From CAZYTO01 sp964650405 (GTDB lineage Bacteria > Acidobacteriota > Thermoanaerobaculia > Gp7-AA8), in assembly GCA_964650405.1 (NCBI GenBank), contig CAZYTO010000168.1, forward strand, positions 1 to 12,650: a DNA stretch of 12,650 bases, read 5' to 3'. Within the stretch, counting starts at the first letter, position 1; every line of letters starts with the position of its first letter. Of this stretch, positions 1 to 6,201 are shown piece after piece. Under the pieces are notes generated by a model. It ran no database searches. It worked only from the letters and a program-made list of their open reading frames with translations, and had not been told where the DNA came from. A program made the position numbers and the translations under genes.

Positions 1-201
1 CACGTGCCGGACGGCGCGCCCTCCGCCGTCGTCGCCTTCAACAGCGATGTCCCCTGGCTCTCCAACCTCGGCACCCCCATGCTCTTCGGCCCGGGCTCCA
101 TCCTCGACGCCCACGGTGCCAACGAAAAGATCGGGAAGAAGGAATTGTTGTCCGCGGTGGAGACGTATGCCACAACCGTGAAGAAGCTACTGGAGTGCTG
201 A
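1..201 (+). CDS. M20-family metallopeptidase, C-terminal fragment (5' end outside window)
   Basis: This is the last 66 residues of a protein whose start lies before the window; reading frame 1 is open from base 1 to a TGA at 199-201. The tail FNSDVPWLSNLGTPMLFGPGSILDAHGANE matches the C-terminal end of ArgE/DapE/carboxypeptidase-G2 type M20 enzymes. These are two-metal hydrolases that deacylate amino acids or cut peptides. The motif GPGS...AHxxxE carries the family's final metal-binding His, here residue 38 of the fragment. The specific substrate cannot be told from this end alone. The last codons, GAG TGC TGA, already belong to the intergenic repeat, so the array has supplied the stop codon and probably the last two residues. 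The thiolase follows 106 bases downstream on the same strand. Confidence 0.8.
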   Translation, partial: HVPDGAPSAVVAFNSDVPWLSNLGTPMLFGPGSILDAHGANEKIGKKELLSAVETYATTVKKLLEC

Positions 202-300
202 GTGCCGAGTGCTGAGTGCAGAGAGGCTCGACACTGGGCACTCGGCACTCGGCACTCTCCCGGTCCTCGGCACTCGGCACTTTCTCGGCACTCGGCACTC
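193..300. repeat. Heptamer array A (GAGTGCC / GGCACTC), inverted halves
   Basis: The left half has GAGTGCT, GAGTGCC, GAGTGCT, GAGTGCA in tandem (193-220). The right half has the complementary CACTCGG/GGCACTC units, interrupted by short spacers (238-300). Bases 200-219 can pair with 238-257 over 20 positions with a single mismatch that becomes G-U in RNA, leaving an 18-base loop. The array starts inside the last codons of the peptidase gene and ends 7 bases before the thiolase ATG. It could act as a terminator-like or mRNA-stabilising hairpin, but there is no T tract, so a standard intrinsic terminator is not supported. Confidence 0.85.
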
Positions 301-307
301 TAAAAAC

Positions 308-1498
308 ATGTCCAAACTTGATTTTCCCGTCTATCTCGTCTCCGCCGTCCGGACGCCCATCGGCAGGTTCGGCGGCGGCCTGGCTTCGCTCACGGCGCCG
401 CAGCTTGGGGTGGCCAGCGCGAAGGCGACGATCGAGCGCAGCGGGATCGATCCCGCGGCCGTCGATGAAGTCATCTTCGGCAATGCACGGCAGGCGGGAG
501 TCGGTCCGAATGCGGCGCGGCAGGTGGCCATCCGGAGCGGATTGCGCCATGAAGTTCCGGCCTACACCGTCAACCAGGCCTGCGGCTCGGGCTTGCGGGC
601 CATCATGAATGCGGCCGACCAGATCCGCCTCGGCGCCGCGCAGGTCGTCCTGGCCGGGGGCACGGAGTCGATGTCCAACACGCCGTACCTGTTGCCGCGG
701 GCGCGGTGGGGCTACCGCATGGGTCACGACGAAGTGGTCGACGGCATGTACCGCGACGGCTTTCTCTGCCCGCTGGCCGACGAGATGATGGGAGCGACGG
801 CCGAGACGCTGGCCGACCGCTACGGCATCTCGCGGCAGGAGCAGGACGAGTACGCCGTGGAGACGCAGCGCCGGGCGGGAGTCGCGTACGGCGAGGACCG
901 CTTCCGCGACGAGATCGTGCCGGTGACCGTCAGCGGCCGCAAAGGGGAGACGGTCATCGACAAGGACGAGCATCCCCGCTTCGATGCCGACCTCGGCTCG
1001 ATGGCGAAGCTGCCGCCCGTCTTTCGGAAGAACGGCACGGTGCACGCGGGCAACTCCAGCGGCGTCACCGACGGCGCGTCGTCGATGCTCGTCGTGTCGA
1101 AGGCGGCCGTGGACGCGCACGGGCTGAAGCCGATGGCGCGCATCGTCGGCTACGCGCAGGCCGGCGTCGATCCGAAGGTCATGGGCCTCGGCCCCGTCCC
1201 GGCCACCCGCACCCTCCTCGCCGAGTGCGGCCTGCAGTTGAGCGACCTCGACCTGATCGAGCTGAACGAAGCATTCGCCGCGCAGGTGCTGGCCTGCGAC
1301 CGCGAGCTCCACTTCGACCGTGCCAGGCTCAACGTCCACGGCGGGGCCATTTCGCTGGGCCATCCCATCGGCGCCACCGGTGCCCGCATCACCACCACGC
1401 TCCTCCATGCCCTCCACAGCCGCAATCAATCCCTCGGCCTGGCCACGCTCTGCATCAGCGGCGGCATGGGCATCTCGATGATCGTGGAAATGATGTAG
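308..1498 (+). CDS. Acetyl-CoA acetyltransferase (thiolase)
   Basis: A complete 396-residue thiolase, the usual length for the family. It joins or cleaves acyl-CoA units (acetoacetyl-CoA to or from two acetyl-CoA, or beta-oxidation chain shortening). All four active-site elements are present: nucleophile Cys92 in NQACGSG, Asn320 in NEAFAAQ, His352 in GHPIGATGAR, and Cys382 in CISGGMG. They sit three to four residues later than in the Zoogloea enzyme, so spacing is preserved. The ATG at 308 is chosen because MSKLDFPVYLVSAVRTPIGRFGG is the canonical N-terminus; the frame stays open upstream only through repeat-derived sequence and should not be extended. No clear Shine-Dalgarno sequence precedes it, as the repeat array ends 7 bases away. 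Whether it is biosynthetic (AtoB/PhaA) or degradative (FadA) cannot be decided without partner genes. Confidence 0.95.
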   Translation: MSKLDFPVYLVSAVRTPIGRFGGGLASLTAPQLGVASAKATIERSGIDPAAVDEVIFGNARQAGVGPNAARQVAIRSGLRHEVPAYTVNQACGSGLRAIMNAADQIRLGAAQVVLAGGTESMSNTPYLLPRARWGYRMGHDEVVDGMYRDGFLCPLADEMMGATAETLADRYGISRQEQDEYAVETQRRAGVAYGEDRFRDEIVPVTVSGRKGETVIDKDEHPRFDADLGSMAKLPPVFRKNGTVHAGNSSGVTDGASSMLVVSKAAVDAHGLKPMARIVGYAQAGVDPKVMGLGPVPATRTLLAECGLQLSDLDLIELNEAFAAQVLACDRELHFDRARLNVHGGAISLGHPIGATGARITTTLLHALHSRNQSLGLATLCISGGMGISMIVEMM

Positions 1499-1513
1499 GG
1501 GCGATCGGACTCG

Positions 1514-1551
1514 AAGGCTGAAAGGCTGAAAGGCGGAAAGGCTGAAAGGGG
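1514..1551. repeat. Octamer array B1 (GGCTGAAA x4)
   Basis: Four tandem eight-base units occupy 1516-1547: GGCTGAAA, GGCTGAAA, GGCGGAAA, GGCTGAAA, followed by GGGG. This is the only array in the window with a period of eight rather than seven. It begins 15 bases after the thiolase stop codon and has no inverted partner. Its last purine-rich copy sits about 6 bases before an ATG at 1557 and could act as a Shine-Dalgarno sequence. Confidence 0.85.
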
Positions 1552-1566
1552 CCGACATGGTCTTAG

Positions 1567-1591
1567 CCTCCCGCTCGCCGCTCGCCGATCG
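1567..1591. repeat. Heptamer array B2 (CCGCTCG x3)
   Basis: Tandem CCGCTCG, CCGCTCG, CCGATCG lie at 1571-1591 just before the transglutaminase-like gene. The 14 bases CCTCCCGCTCGCCG at 1567-1580 recur exactly at 7931-7944, in another intergenic gap, which marks this as a dispersed repeat family. Confidence 0.7.
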
Positions 1592-1622
1592 CGAAATCCT
1601 GCTCCCCGTCCCTGCGTTGCGG

Positions 1623-2579
1623 ATGCCCATGAAGCCGACAATCTTCGCGCTCGCGCTCGCTCTCTCCGCCGCCGTCGCGTCTGCCGAACTTCCGAAGAAG
1701 GCCTTCGACGTCACCTACACCGCCACGGTCAGCGGCATCCCGGACGGGACGAAGGACCTGACGCTGTGGATCCCCCTCCCGGTCACCCGCGGCGCGCAGA
1801 GCGTGAGCGACGTGGCCATCGACGCACCGTACGCGTTCAAGCGGGAGAAGGACGTGAACGGCAATGAATACGCCGTGACCACGATCCCCCATCCGCCGGC
1901 CGGCGACCTCGTCGTGAAGGTCCGCTTCAAGGCCACCCGCGCCGGGACGGACATCGGCCATCCCTTCGAGACGCAGGCGGAAAAGGCCGAGCTCTCCCGC
2001 GACCTCAAGGCCGACAAGCTCGTCACCCTCTCGCCGCGCGTGCGTGCCCTGGCCGACGAGATCACGGCCGGCAAGACGACCCCGGTCGACCAGGCTCGGG
2101 CCATCTACCAGTACCTCATCACCAACATGACCTACGACAAGACGGCGCCGGGCTGGGGCCACGGCGACACCGAGCGCGCCTGCGACGTGAAGAAGGGCAA
2201 CTGCACCGACTTCCACTCGCTCTTCATGTCGCTGGCCCGGGCCAAGGGCATCCCGGCGCGTTTCGTCATCGGCTTCCCGCTCAGCGCGAAGGACGGCCAG
2301 GTGAAGGGCTACCACTGCTGGGCCGAGTTCTACGTCAAGGGCACCGGCTGGATCCCGGTCGACGCGTCGGATGCCTCGAAGTCGACCGACCCGGCCATCC
2401 GCGAAGCCCTCTTCGGCAACCTCGACGCCGACCGCATCCAGTTCACCGTGGGCCGCGACCTCGAGCTCCAGCCCAGGACCGCCCAGCCGCTGAACTACTT
2501 CATCTATCCCCACGCCGAGGCGGCCGGGACGGAGGTAGGACTGCCGTTGATCGCGGTGGAGTTCAAGCCGGCGGTATAG
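1623..2579 (+). CDS. Secreted transglutaminase-like (papain-fold) protein
   Basis: A protein of 318 residues with an N-terminal signal peptide (MPMKPTIFALALALSAAVASA, likely cut before ELPKK) and a transglutaminase-core domain. The catalytic triad is intact: Cys194 in GNCTDFHSLF, His231 in GYHCWAEFY and Asp247 in WIPVDASDA. Residues about 40-130 form a beta-rich N-terminal domain (WIPLPVTRGAQSVSD and following) often found before this domain in bacterial secreted members. The role is probably periplasmic: peptide-bond or amide hydrolysis or transamidation, with unknown substrate. The start is uncertain. ATG 1623 or 1629 gives a clean signal peptide, while ATG 1557 has a better upstream purine run but adds a 22-residue leader partly made of repeat sequence. 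I prefer 1623. The gene stands alone between two repeat arrays. Confidence 0.85.
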   Translation: MPMKPTIFALALALSAAVASAELPKKAFDVTYTATVSGIPDGTKDLTLWIPLPVTRGAQSVSDVAIDAPYAFKREKDVNGNEYAVTTIPHPPAGDLVVKVRFKATRAGTDIGHPFETQAEKAELSRDLKADKLVTLSPRVRALADEITAGKTTPVDQARAIYQYLITNMTYDKTAPGWGHGDTERACDVKKGNCTDFHSLFMSLARAKGIPARFVIGFPLSAKDGQVKGYHCWAEFYVKGTGWIPVDASDASKSTDPAIREALFGNLDADRIQFTVGRDLELQPRTAQPLNYFIYPHAEAAGTEVGLPLIAVEFKPAV

Positions 2580-2607
2580 CTGGTCGCTGGTCGCTGATCG
2601 CTGCTGG
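2580..2607. repeat. Heptamer array C (TGGTCGC x3)
   Basis: TGGTCGC, TGGTCGC, TGATCGC in tandem occupy 2581-2601, followed by a partial TGCTGG. The array begins one base after the transglutaminase-like gene's TAG and lies between convergent genes. The rest of the gap to 2645 has a weak GTGAC...GTCAC inverted pair but no clear terminator. Confidence 0.8.
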
Positions 2608-2645
2608 CGTGACGCGGGTGTGCGTAAGGGCGTGTCACGGTGTGG

Positions 2646-3296
2646 TCAGGGTGCCGCCCGGGCTCTCCGCGGCCGGCGGACGGCCCGGATCTTCCCGCTC
2701 TTGCCGCCGCCGCAGAAGAACTGATCGCCGCCGTCGGACTCGAGGCCGGAAACACCCGCGCCGGACGGCATGTCGAGCTTTTCCAGGACGTTTCCCGTCT
2801 GCGGGTCGATGCGCCGCAGGTCGCTCTCGTCCCCTTCCCAGGTGCCATGCCAGAGCTCTCCGTCCACCCAGGTGACGCCGGTGACGAAGCGGTTGGACTC
2901 GATCGTGCGCAGGATGGCCCCGGTCTCGGGATCGATCTGGTGGATCTTCCGCTCCCGGTACTGTCCCACCCACAACGTCCCCTCGGCCCAGGCCATCCCC
3001 GAGTCCCCGCCGCGGCCGGGCGACGGGATGGTGGCCAGCACGCGCCCGCTCGCCGGGTCGATCTTCTGGATGCGATCCTCGGCGAGCTGAAAGAGGTACC
3101 GGCCGTCAAAGGCCGTCCCCGCATGCGCGGCCACGTCGATCGACCGCAGCGTCTTCCCGCTCTCGGGGTCGAAGGCATTCAGTGTGTCGCCGCCGGCATA
3201 CCAGACGTTCCGGCCGTCGTACGTCACGCCGTGCACGTGGCCGGTACCGGGGAAGGGGCCGTACTCGCGAAGGATCTCTGCGTTCGTCGTTCTCAT
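2646..3296 (-). CDS. Cytoplasmic beta-propeller protein (YncE / glutamine-cyclotransferase-like fold)
   Basis: A 216-residue protein without a signal peptide. It has regularly spaced blade motifs of the type D-P-x-[ST]-G-x-[VIT]-L: AFDPESGKTL (41-50), KIDPASGRVL (78-87), QIDPETGAIL (120-129) and RIDPQTGNVL (162-171). Each is followed by a Trp- or Gly-rich strand such as TLWVGQY and ELWHGTW. This pattern is typical of small beta-propeller proteins related to YncE, virginiamycin B lyase and glutaminyl cyclase-like families. About four to five blades fit the length, so it may complete its propeller by dimerising or with a degenerate blade; this is inference. The gene starts 9 bases after the regulator's stop codon on the same strand, so the two are almost certainly co-transcribed. 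A ligand-sensing role alongside the regulator is plausible but unproven. Confidence 0.85.
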   Translation of the reverse strand: MRTTNAEILREYGPFPGTGHVHGVTYDGRNVWYAGGDTLNAFDPESGKTLRSIDVAAHAGTAFDGRYLFQLAEDRIQKIDPASGRVLATIPSPGRGGDSGMAWAEGTLWVGQYRERKIHQIDPETGAILRTIESNRFVTGVTWVDGELWHGTWEGDESDLRRIDPQTGNVLEKLDMPSGAGVSGLESDGGDQFFCGGGKSGKIRAVRRPRRARAAP

Positions 3297-3305
3297 GAGC
3301 CGAGG

Positions 3306-4538
3306 TTAGCCAATCGGGAGGGAACCGGGGAGTAACAAAGTCGTCGTGAATCCCAGCACGGGCGGGGTCATCCAGCGGCGGGCCCGCCCGCGCCCGAGCG
3401 CCTGCACCTTGCCCGTCGCGGCGAGCGTGTCCAGCGACCGCTGCACCGTGCGCTGGCTGGCTCCCAGCGCCAGGGCCAGAGCGGAGCTCGACCACAACTC
3501 CCCGTCGGCGAGGAGGGCCAGCACCGCGCCGTGGTCGTCGCCGTTGTCATCTGCAAGGGGCCGGGCCAGCACGACCACCCTGCCTGCCCGGCGCGGCATC
3601 AAGGCAAACCCCCGCGTGGTCGCAGTGATGTTGGCCACCGGCCGCAGCTCCGTCCGAAGCCGCGCCACCTCGACACGCAACCGGGCCCGGTGCGACTCAT
3701 CGGCGTGCTTCCCTCCGAAGGCGCGGGCCACGAGCGTGTCCCGGTCCACGTCTCCGGGCCACGCCTCGCCCAGCGCCCGCGCGAGGGCGAACAACACCGG
3801 ACGGCTGGTGAGCGAGACCACGATGCCTGCGTCACTGACGACATGCCGGCACGCGTCCACGACGAGCGAGTCGGACGCGAGGAGGGTCTCGACCTCTTCG
3901 AGCAGGACAGGCCGTTCCTCGCCGCCGGCAATCCGGCGCGCCGCGGGCGTTCCCAGGACGAGGTAGGCATTCTCGACCTCCGCCATGAGCGCCGGGATGC
4001 GAGCGTAACGTGCGGCGTTGGCGGCCCGGTCGAGAGCGGCGCGTGCCGCCTTCGTACGGAGGCGCCGTACGGCGATCCCGGCCACCACCAACTCGTAGGC
4101 GGCGCGCGACGCGGGAGGGAAGGGCGCGGGGTCGAGCCCGGCCAGCGCGCGCTCCGCGTCGCCGAGCTTCCCGATCAGGAGGAGGCGCCGGACCTCGAGA
4201 TGCAGGGCGTGCGCGGCATTCAACCGGTCGCCGTGTTCTTCGAGCGTCGTGCGCGCCGCATCGAGTGCCTTGGCCGGCCATCCCAGTTCGCGCGAAACGA
4301 GCGCGATCTCCGCCTCGGCCACGACGCACCGCGCCCGGGCCACGGCCTCCTTCGGACTGAAGGCGCGCGCCGCGGCCCGCAACAGAGCCTTGGCCCGGAC
4401 GAGATCGCCGAGCTGCGCCATGGCCAGACCGCGCAGTGCCAGCGCGGGCGCGTCGTCGCGAAGGGCCACACGCTTCAGTGCGCCGAGGGGGTCACCGGCC
4501 GTGAGTGCACGCGCTGCGGCGGTGATCAGTGAGTCCAT
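3306..4538 (-). CDS. Helix-turn-helix transcriptional regulator with TPR-like N-terminus and two winged-helix domains
   Basis: A 410-residue protein. Residues 1-180 are Ala/Leu/Arg-rich paired helices (ALRGLAMAQLGDLVRAKALL, AALDRAANAARYARIPALMAEVEN) like tetratricopeptide repeats. Residues about 240-315 resemble an OmpR/SARP-type winged helix, ending in HADESHRARLRVEVARLR...ATTRGFALMP. Residues about 335-390 form a second helix-turn-helix (HGAVLALLADGELWSSSALALALGASQRTVQRSLDTLAATGKVQALGRGRARRW). I infer a DNA-binding regulator with a protein- or ligand-sensing solenoid. The ATG at 4538 (MDSLITAAARAL) is chosen because the frame further upstream is repeat-derived and antisense to the dehydrogenase. 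The start has only a weak GGCGGG ahead. It heads an operon with the beta-propeller and diverges from the dehydrogenase gene 267 bases away, a typical arrangement for local control. The exact family name is uncertain. Confidence 0.85.
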   Translation of the reverse strand: MDSLITAAARALTAGDPLGALKRVALRDDAPALALRGLAMAQLGDLVRAKALLRAAARAFSPKEAVARARCVVAEAEIALVSRELGWPAKALDAARTTLEEHGDRLNAAHALHLEVRRLLLIGKLGDAERALAGLDPAPFPPASRAAYELVVAGIAVRRLRTKAARAALDRAANAARYARIPALMAEVENAYLVLGTPAARRIAGGEERPVLLEEVETLLASDSLVVDACRHVVSDAGIVVSLTSRPVLFALARALGEAWPGDVDRDTLVARAFGGKHADESHRARLRVEVARLRTELRPVANITATTRGFALMPRRAGRVVVLARPLADDNGDDHGAVLALLADGELWSSSALALALGASQRTVQRSLDTLAATGKVQALGRGRARRWMTPPVLGFTTTLLLPGSLPIG

Positions 4539-4637
4539 CGGAATCCCGCCACACTTGTAACTCCCATCGTTCGAAACGCCGCCCCTAAAGTCTATCCCGT
4601 GATCGACAACGGACTCGCGGTGAGCGAACAGATGACG

Positions 4638-4758
4638 GGTACCGGGGAACAGGTACCGGGTACCAGGTACCCGGGTACCAGGGAACAGGTACCAGCGAAC
4701 AGGTACCGGGTACCAGGTACCTGGGACCCGATACGTGGGACCCGATACCCGGGACCCG
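4638..4758. repeat. Array D: nine GGTACC palindromes, then GGGACCCGATAC repeats
   Basis: GGTACC occurs nine times in 84 bases, at 4638, 4652, 4659, 4666, 4674, 4688, 4702, 4709 and 4716. Two runs of three copies have exact seven-base spacing (GGTACCG, GGTACCA, GGTACCC/T). A 25-base segment at 4647-4671 is repeated perfectly at 4697-4721. The array continues as 14-base units beginning GGGACCCGATAC at 4723 and 4737, ending with GGGACCCG at 4751-4758. Because GGTACC is self-complementary, single strands could pair in many registers. It lies in the divergent promoter region. Confidence 0.9.
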
Positions 4759-4792
4759 TCGCCTGCCACCGACACCAGCGAGCCCGGCAAAG

Positions 4793-4802
4793 AAAGGGAA
4801 GG
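4793..4802 (+). promoter_or_regulatory. Ribosome binding site of the dehydrogenase gene
   Basis: The purine run AAAGGGAAGG ends 3 bases before ATG 4806, with AGGGA at a 6-base spacing. It decides the start at 4806 against the longer frame that stays open back to a GTG at 4599 through repeat array D. Confidence 0.7.
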
Positions 4803-4805
4803 ACC

Positions 4806-5564
4806 ATGAACGCACAGAAAATCGAAGGAACCATCGCCCTGGTGACGGGCGCCAACCGCGGCATCGGACGGGCGCTGACGGAAGCGCTCCTCGCCCGCGG
4901 CGTGAAGAAGATCTACGCGGCGGCCCGGAATCCGGAAGCGCTCTCCGCTCTGTATGACGACGCGCGGCTCGTGCCGCTGCGGCTCGACGTCACCGACGCG
5001 GACCAGGTCCGCGCCGCCGCCGAAATCGCCGCGGACGTCGAGCTCGTCTTCAGCAACGCCGGCGTGGCCATCCCGGGCGGAATCGCGGACGCCATGGTCC
5101 TCGACCAGGCCCGGCGCCAGATGGAAGTGAACTACTTCGGGCCCCTGCAGCTCCTCCAGCACCTCGCGCCGGCGCTGGCCCGGAACGGCGGCGGTGCGGT
5201 CGTCACCGTCGGCTCGCTGGCCGGCCTGACCAACATCGCCTTCCTCCCCACCTACAGCGCGTCGAAGGCCGCCCTCCATTCGCTGACCCAGGCCGCGCGG
5301 ATGCTCCTGGCCGCGCAGGGCACCGCGGTCTTCGGCGTCTACCCCGGCCCCGTGGACACCGACATGACCCGCGGATTCGACATGCCCAAGACCTCGCCGC
5401 GCGACGTGGCCCTGGCGATTCTCGACGGCATCGAGGCCGGGCAGGAGGACATCTTCCCCGACCCGTACGCCGTCGACTTCGGCCAGCGCTTCCAGTCCTC
5501 GCCGAAAGCCTCGGAACGGCAGGTCGCCGAAATGATGGCTGCCATGCAGTCGGACGCCGCGTAG
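4806..5564 (+). CDS. Short-chain dehydrogenase/reductase (SDR)
   Basis: A 252-residue classical SDR, standard length. The cofactor-binding motif TGANRGIG is at 14-21 and the structural NAG motif begins at Asn84. The catalytic residues are Ser137 (VGSLAG), Tyr150 and Lys154 (TYSASKAAL), at the expected 13- and 4-residue spacings. YPGPVDTDM follows the catalytic site as usual. It is an NAD(P)-dependent oxidoreductase of the cytoplasm, substrate unknown. The C-terminal part (PDPYAVDFGQRFQSSPKASERQVAEMM) is like that of small SDRs annotated only as generic oxidoreductases. The ATG at 4806 has a good ribosome binding site. It diverges from the regulator and precedes the SRPBCC and RibD-type genes, which may be co-regulated, although a repeat array separates it from them. 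Confidence 0.95.
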   Translation: MNAQKIEGTIALVTGANRGIGRALTEALLARGVKKIYAAARNPEALSALYDDARLVPLRLDVTDADQVRAAAEIAADVELVFSNAGVAIPGGIADAMVLDQARRQMEVNYFGPLQLLQHLAPALARNGGGAVVTVGSLAGLTNIAFLPTYSASKAALHSLTQAARMLLAAQGTAVFGVYPGPVDTDMTRGFDMPKTSPRDVALAILDGIEAGQEDIFPDPYAVDFGQRFQSSPKASERQVAEMMAAMQSDAA

Positions 5565-5572
5565 GCGGCAAA

Positions 5573-5646
5573 AGGGTTGCGGGGTTACGAGGTTGAGAGG
5601 TTACTGAATCCGCAACCCGCAACCCCGCAACCGCAACCCAACGCAA
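5573..5646. repeat. Heptamer array E (GGTTGCG family), hairpin-forming
   Basis: The left side has GGTTGCG, GGTTACG, GGTTGAG and GGTTACT units; the right side has the complementary CGCAACC units. GGTTGCGGGGTT (5575-5586) pairs perfectly with AACCCCGCAACC (5621-5632), and an inner GGTTG can pair with CAACC. It starts about 9 bases after the dehydrogenase stop and ends just before the next gene's ribosome binding site. The 15 bases GGGGTTACGAGGTTG (5581-5595) recur exactly at 9306-9320 in array G. Confidence 0.85.
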
Positions 5647-5653
5647 CGAAATC

Positions 5654-5660
5654 AAGGAGA
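5654..5660 (+). promoter_or_regulatory. Ribosome binding site of the SRPBCC gene
   Basis: AAGGAGA, a near-consensus Shine-Dalgarno sequence, stands 6 bases before ATG 5667. It fixes the start there rather than at an upstream start that would read through repeat array E. Confidence 0.85.
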
Positions 5661-5666
5661 GAAAAC

Positions 5667-6134
5667 ATGAGCACTGAAGGCTTCACCACCACATTCACCG
5701 TCGACGAAACCCCGGAAGCCGTCTTCGCCGCCATCAATGACGTTCGCGGATGGTGGCAGGCGAAGCCAGGCATCGAAGGCACGACTGACCAACTCGGCGC
5801 CGAGTTCACCTACCGCTACGAGCCCCACCACTGGAGCCGGCAGCGGATCACGGAGCTGGTTCCCGGGAAGAAGGTCGTCTGGCTCGTGGTCGACAGCGAG
5901 CTCAGTTTCGTCGAGGACAAGAAGGAGTGGACGGGCACGCAGATGGTCTTCGACATCGCCAGGAAAGGCGGCAAGACCGAAGTGCGGTTCACCCACATCG
6001 GAATCAACCCCGGCGTGGAGTGCTACGGCGCCTGCTCCAAAGGCTGGAGCTCCCTGATCAACGACGACCTGAAGCGCCTGATCCGCGCCGGCCGGAAGCC
6101 GGCCAGGCAGAGCAAGCGCGAAGCCCGAGCTTGA
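5667..6134 (+). CDS. SRPBCC / AHSA1-type (START-like) domain protein
   Basis: A 155-residue cytoplasmic protein with the hallmarks of the bacterial AHSA1 branch of the SRPBCC superfamily. An N-terminal strand, FTTTFTVDETPEAVFAAINDVRGWW (about 6-30), leads into GAEFTYRY, RITELVPGKKVVWLVVD and TQMVFDIARKGGKTEVRFTHIG, then a C-terminal helix (ACSKGWSSLINDDLKRLI). This fold forms a hydrophobic ligand pocket; members bind small molecules or act as cyclase-like or stress-related proteins. Nothing here fixes the ligand. The last 13 residues (RKPARQSKREARA) are unusually basic, as a tail added beyond the domain. It follows the SDR gene and precedes a RibD-type reductase on the same strand, 67 bases upstream of it, suggesting a small oxidoreductase cluster. 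Confidence 0.9.
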   Translation: MSTEGFTTTFTVDETPEAVFAAINDVRGWWQAKPGIEGTTDQLGAEFTYRYEPHHWSRQRITELVPGKKVVWLVVDSELSFVEDKKEWTGTQMVFDIARKGGKTEVRFTHIGINPGVECYGACSKGWSSLINDDLKRLIRAGRKPARQSKREARA

Positions 6135-6139
6135 GATTC

Positions 6140-6160
6140 GTGGCCGGCACTGCCGGCCGC
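6140..6160 (+). terminator. GC-rich hairpin between SRPBCC and RibD-type genes
   Basis: GGCCGGC (6142-6148) and GCCGGCC (6152-6158) form a perfect 7-base stem around a 3-base loop, extendable by a wobble and a G-C pair. It starts a few bases after the SRPBCC stop codon. No T tract follows, so it may be an attenuating or mRNA-protecting hairpin rather than a terminator. The palindrome TGATCA lies just after it. Confidence 0.35.
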
Positions 6161-6201
6161 TGATCATCAGACAGAAGAACCGGAAGGCTCACGAGGAGAA
6201 C

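Larger units (their letters stand above)
4539..4805. promoter_or_regulatory. Divergent intergenic region (regulator / dehydrogenase)
   Basis: This 267-base gap must hold the promoters of the minus-strand regulator operon and probably the plus-strand dehydrogenase. An imperfect palindrome around TTCGAA (4568-4578, CGTTCGAAACG) is a possible operator near the regulator start. I do not see a convincing -35/-10 pair in either direction. The rest, from about 4638 to 4758, is repeat array D. The 47 bases between the array and the dehydrogenase ATG carry the ribosome binding site. Confidence 0.4.

Noticed and set aside
193..300. Intrinsic terminator
   Set aside because: A strong hairpin exists but there is no T tract, and the array repeats the units beyond one stem-loop. 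Kept as a repeat with possible hairpin function only.
38..1714. Long open frame of 558 codons on the minus strand
   Set aside because: It is antisense to the thiolase and runs through repeat array A and B; the composition (Arg/Ala/Gly-rich, no domain) is that of a shadow frame in high-G+C DNA, while the thiolase has full active-site conservation.
4638..4758. CRISPR array
   Set aside because: Units are 7-14 bases and directly tandem, with no unique spacers of 25-40 bases and no cas genes nearby. The same holds for the other arrays.
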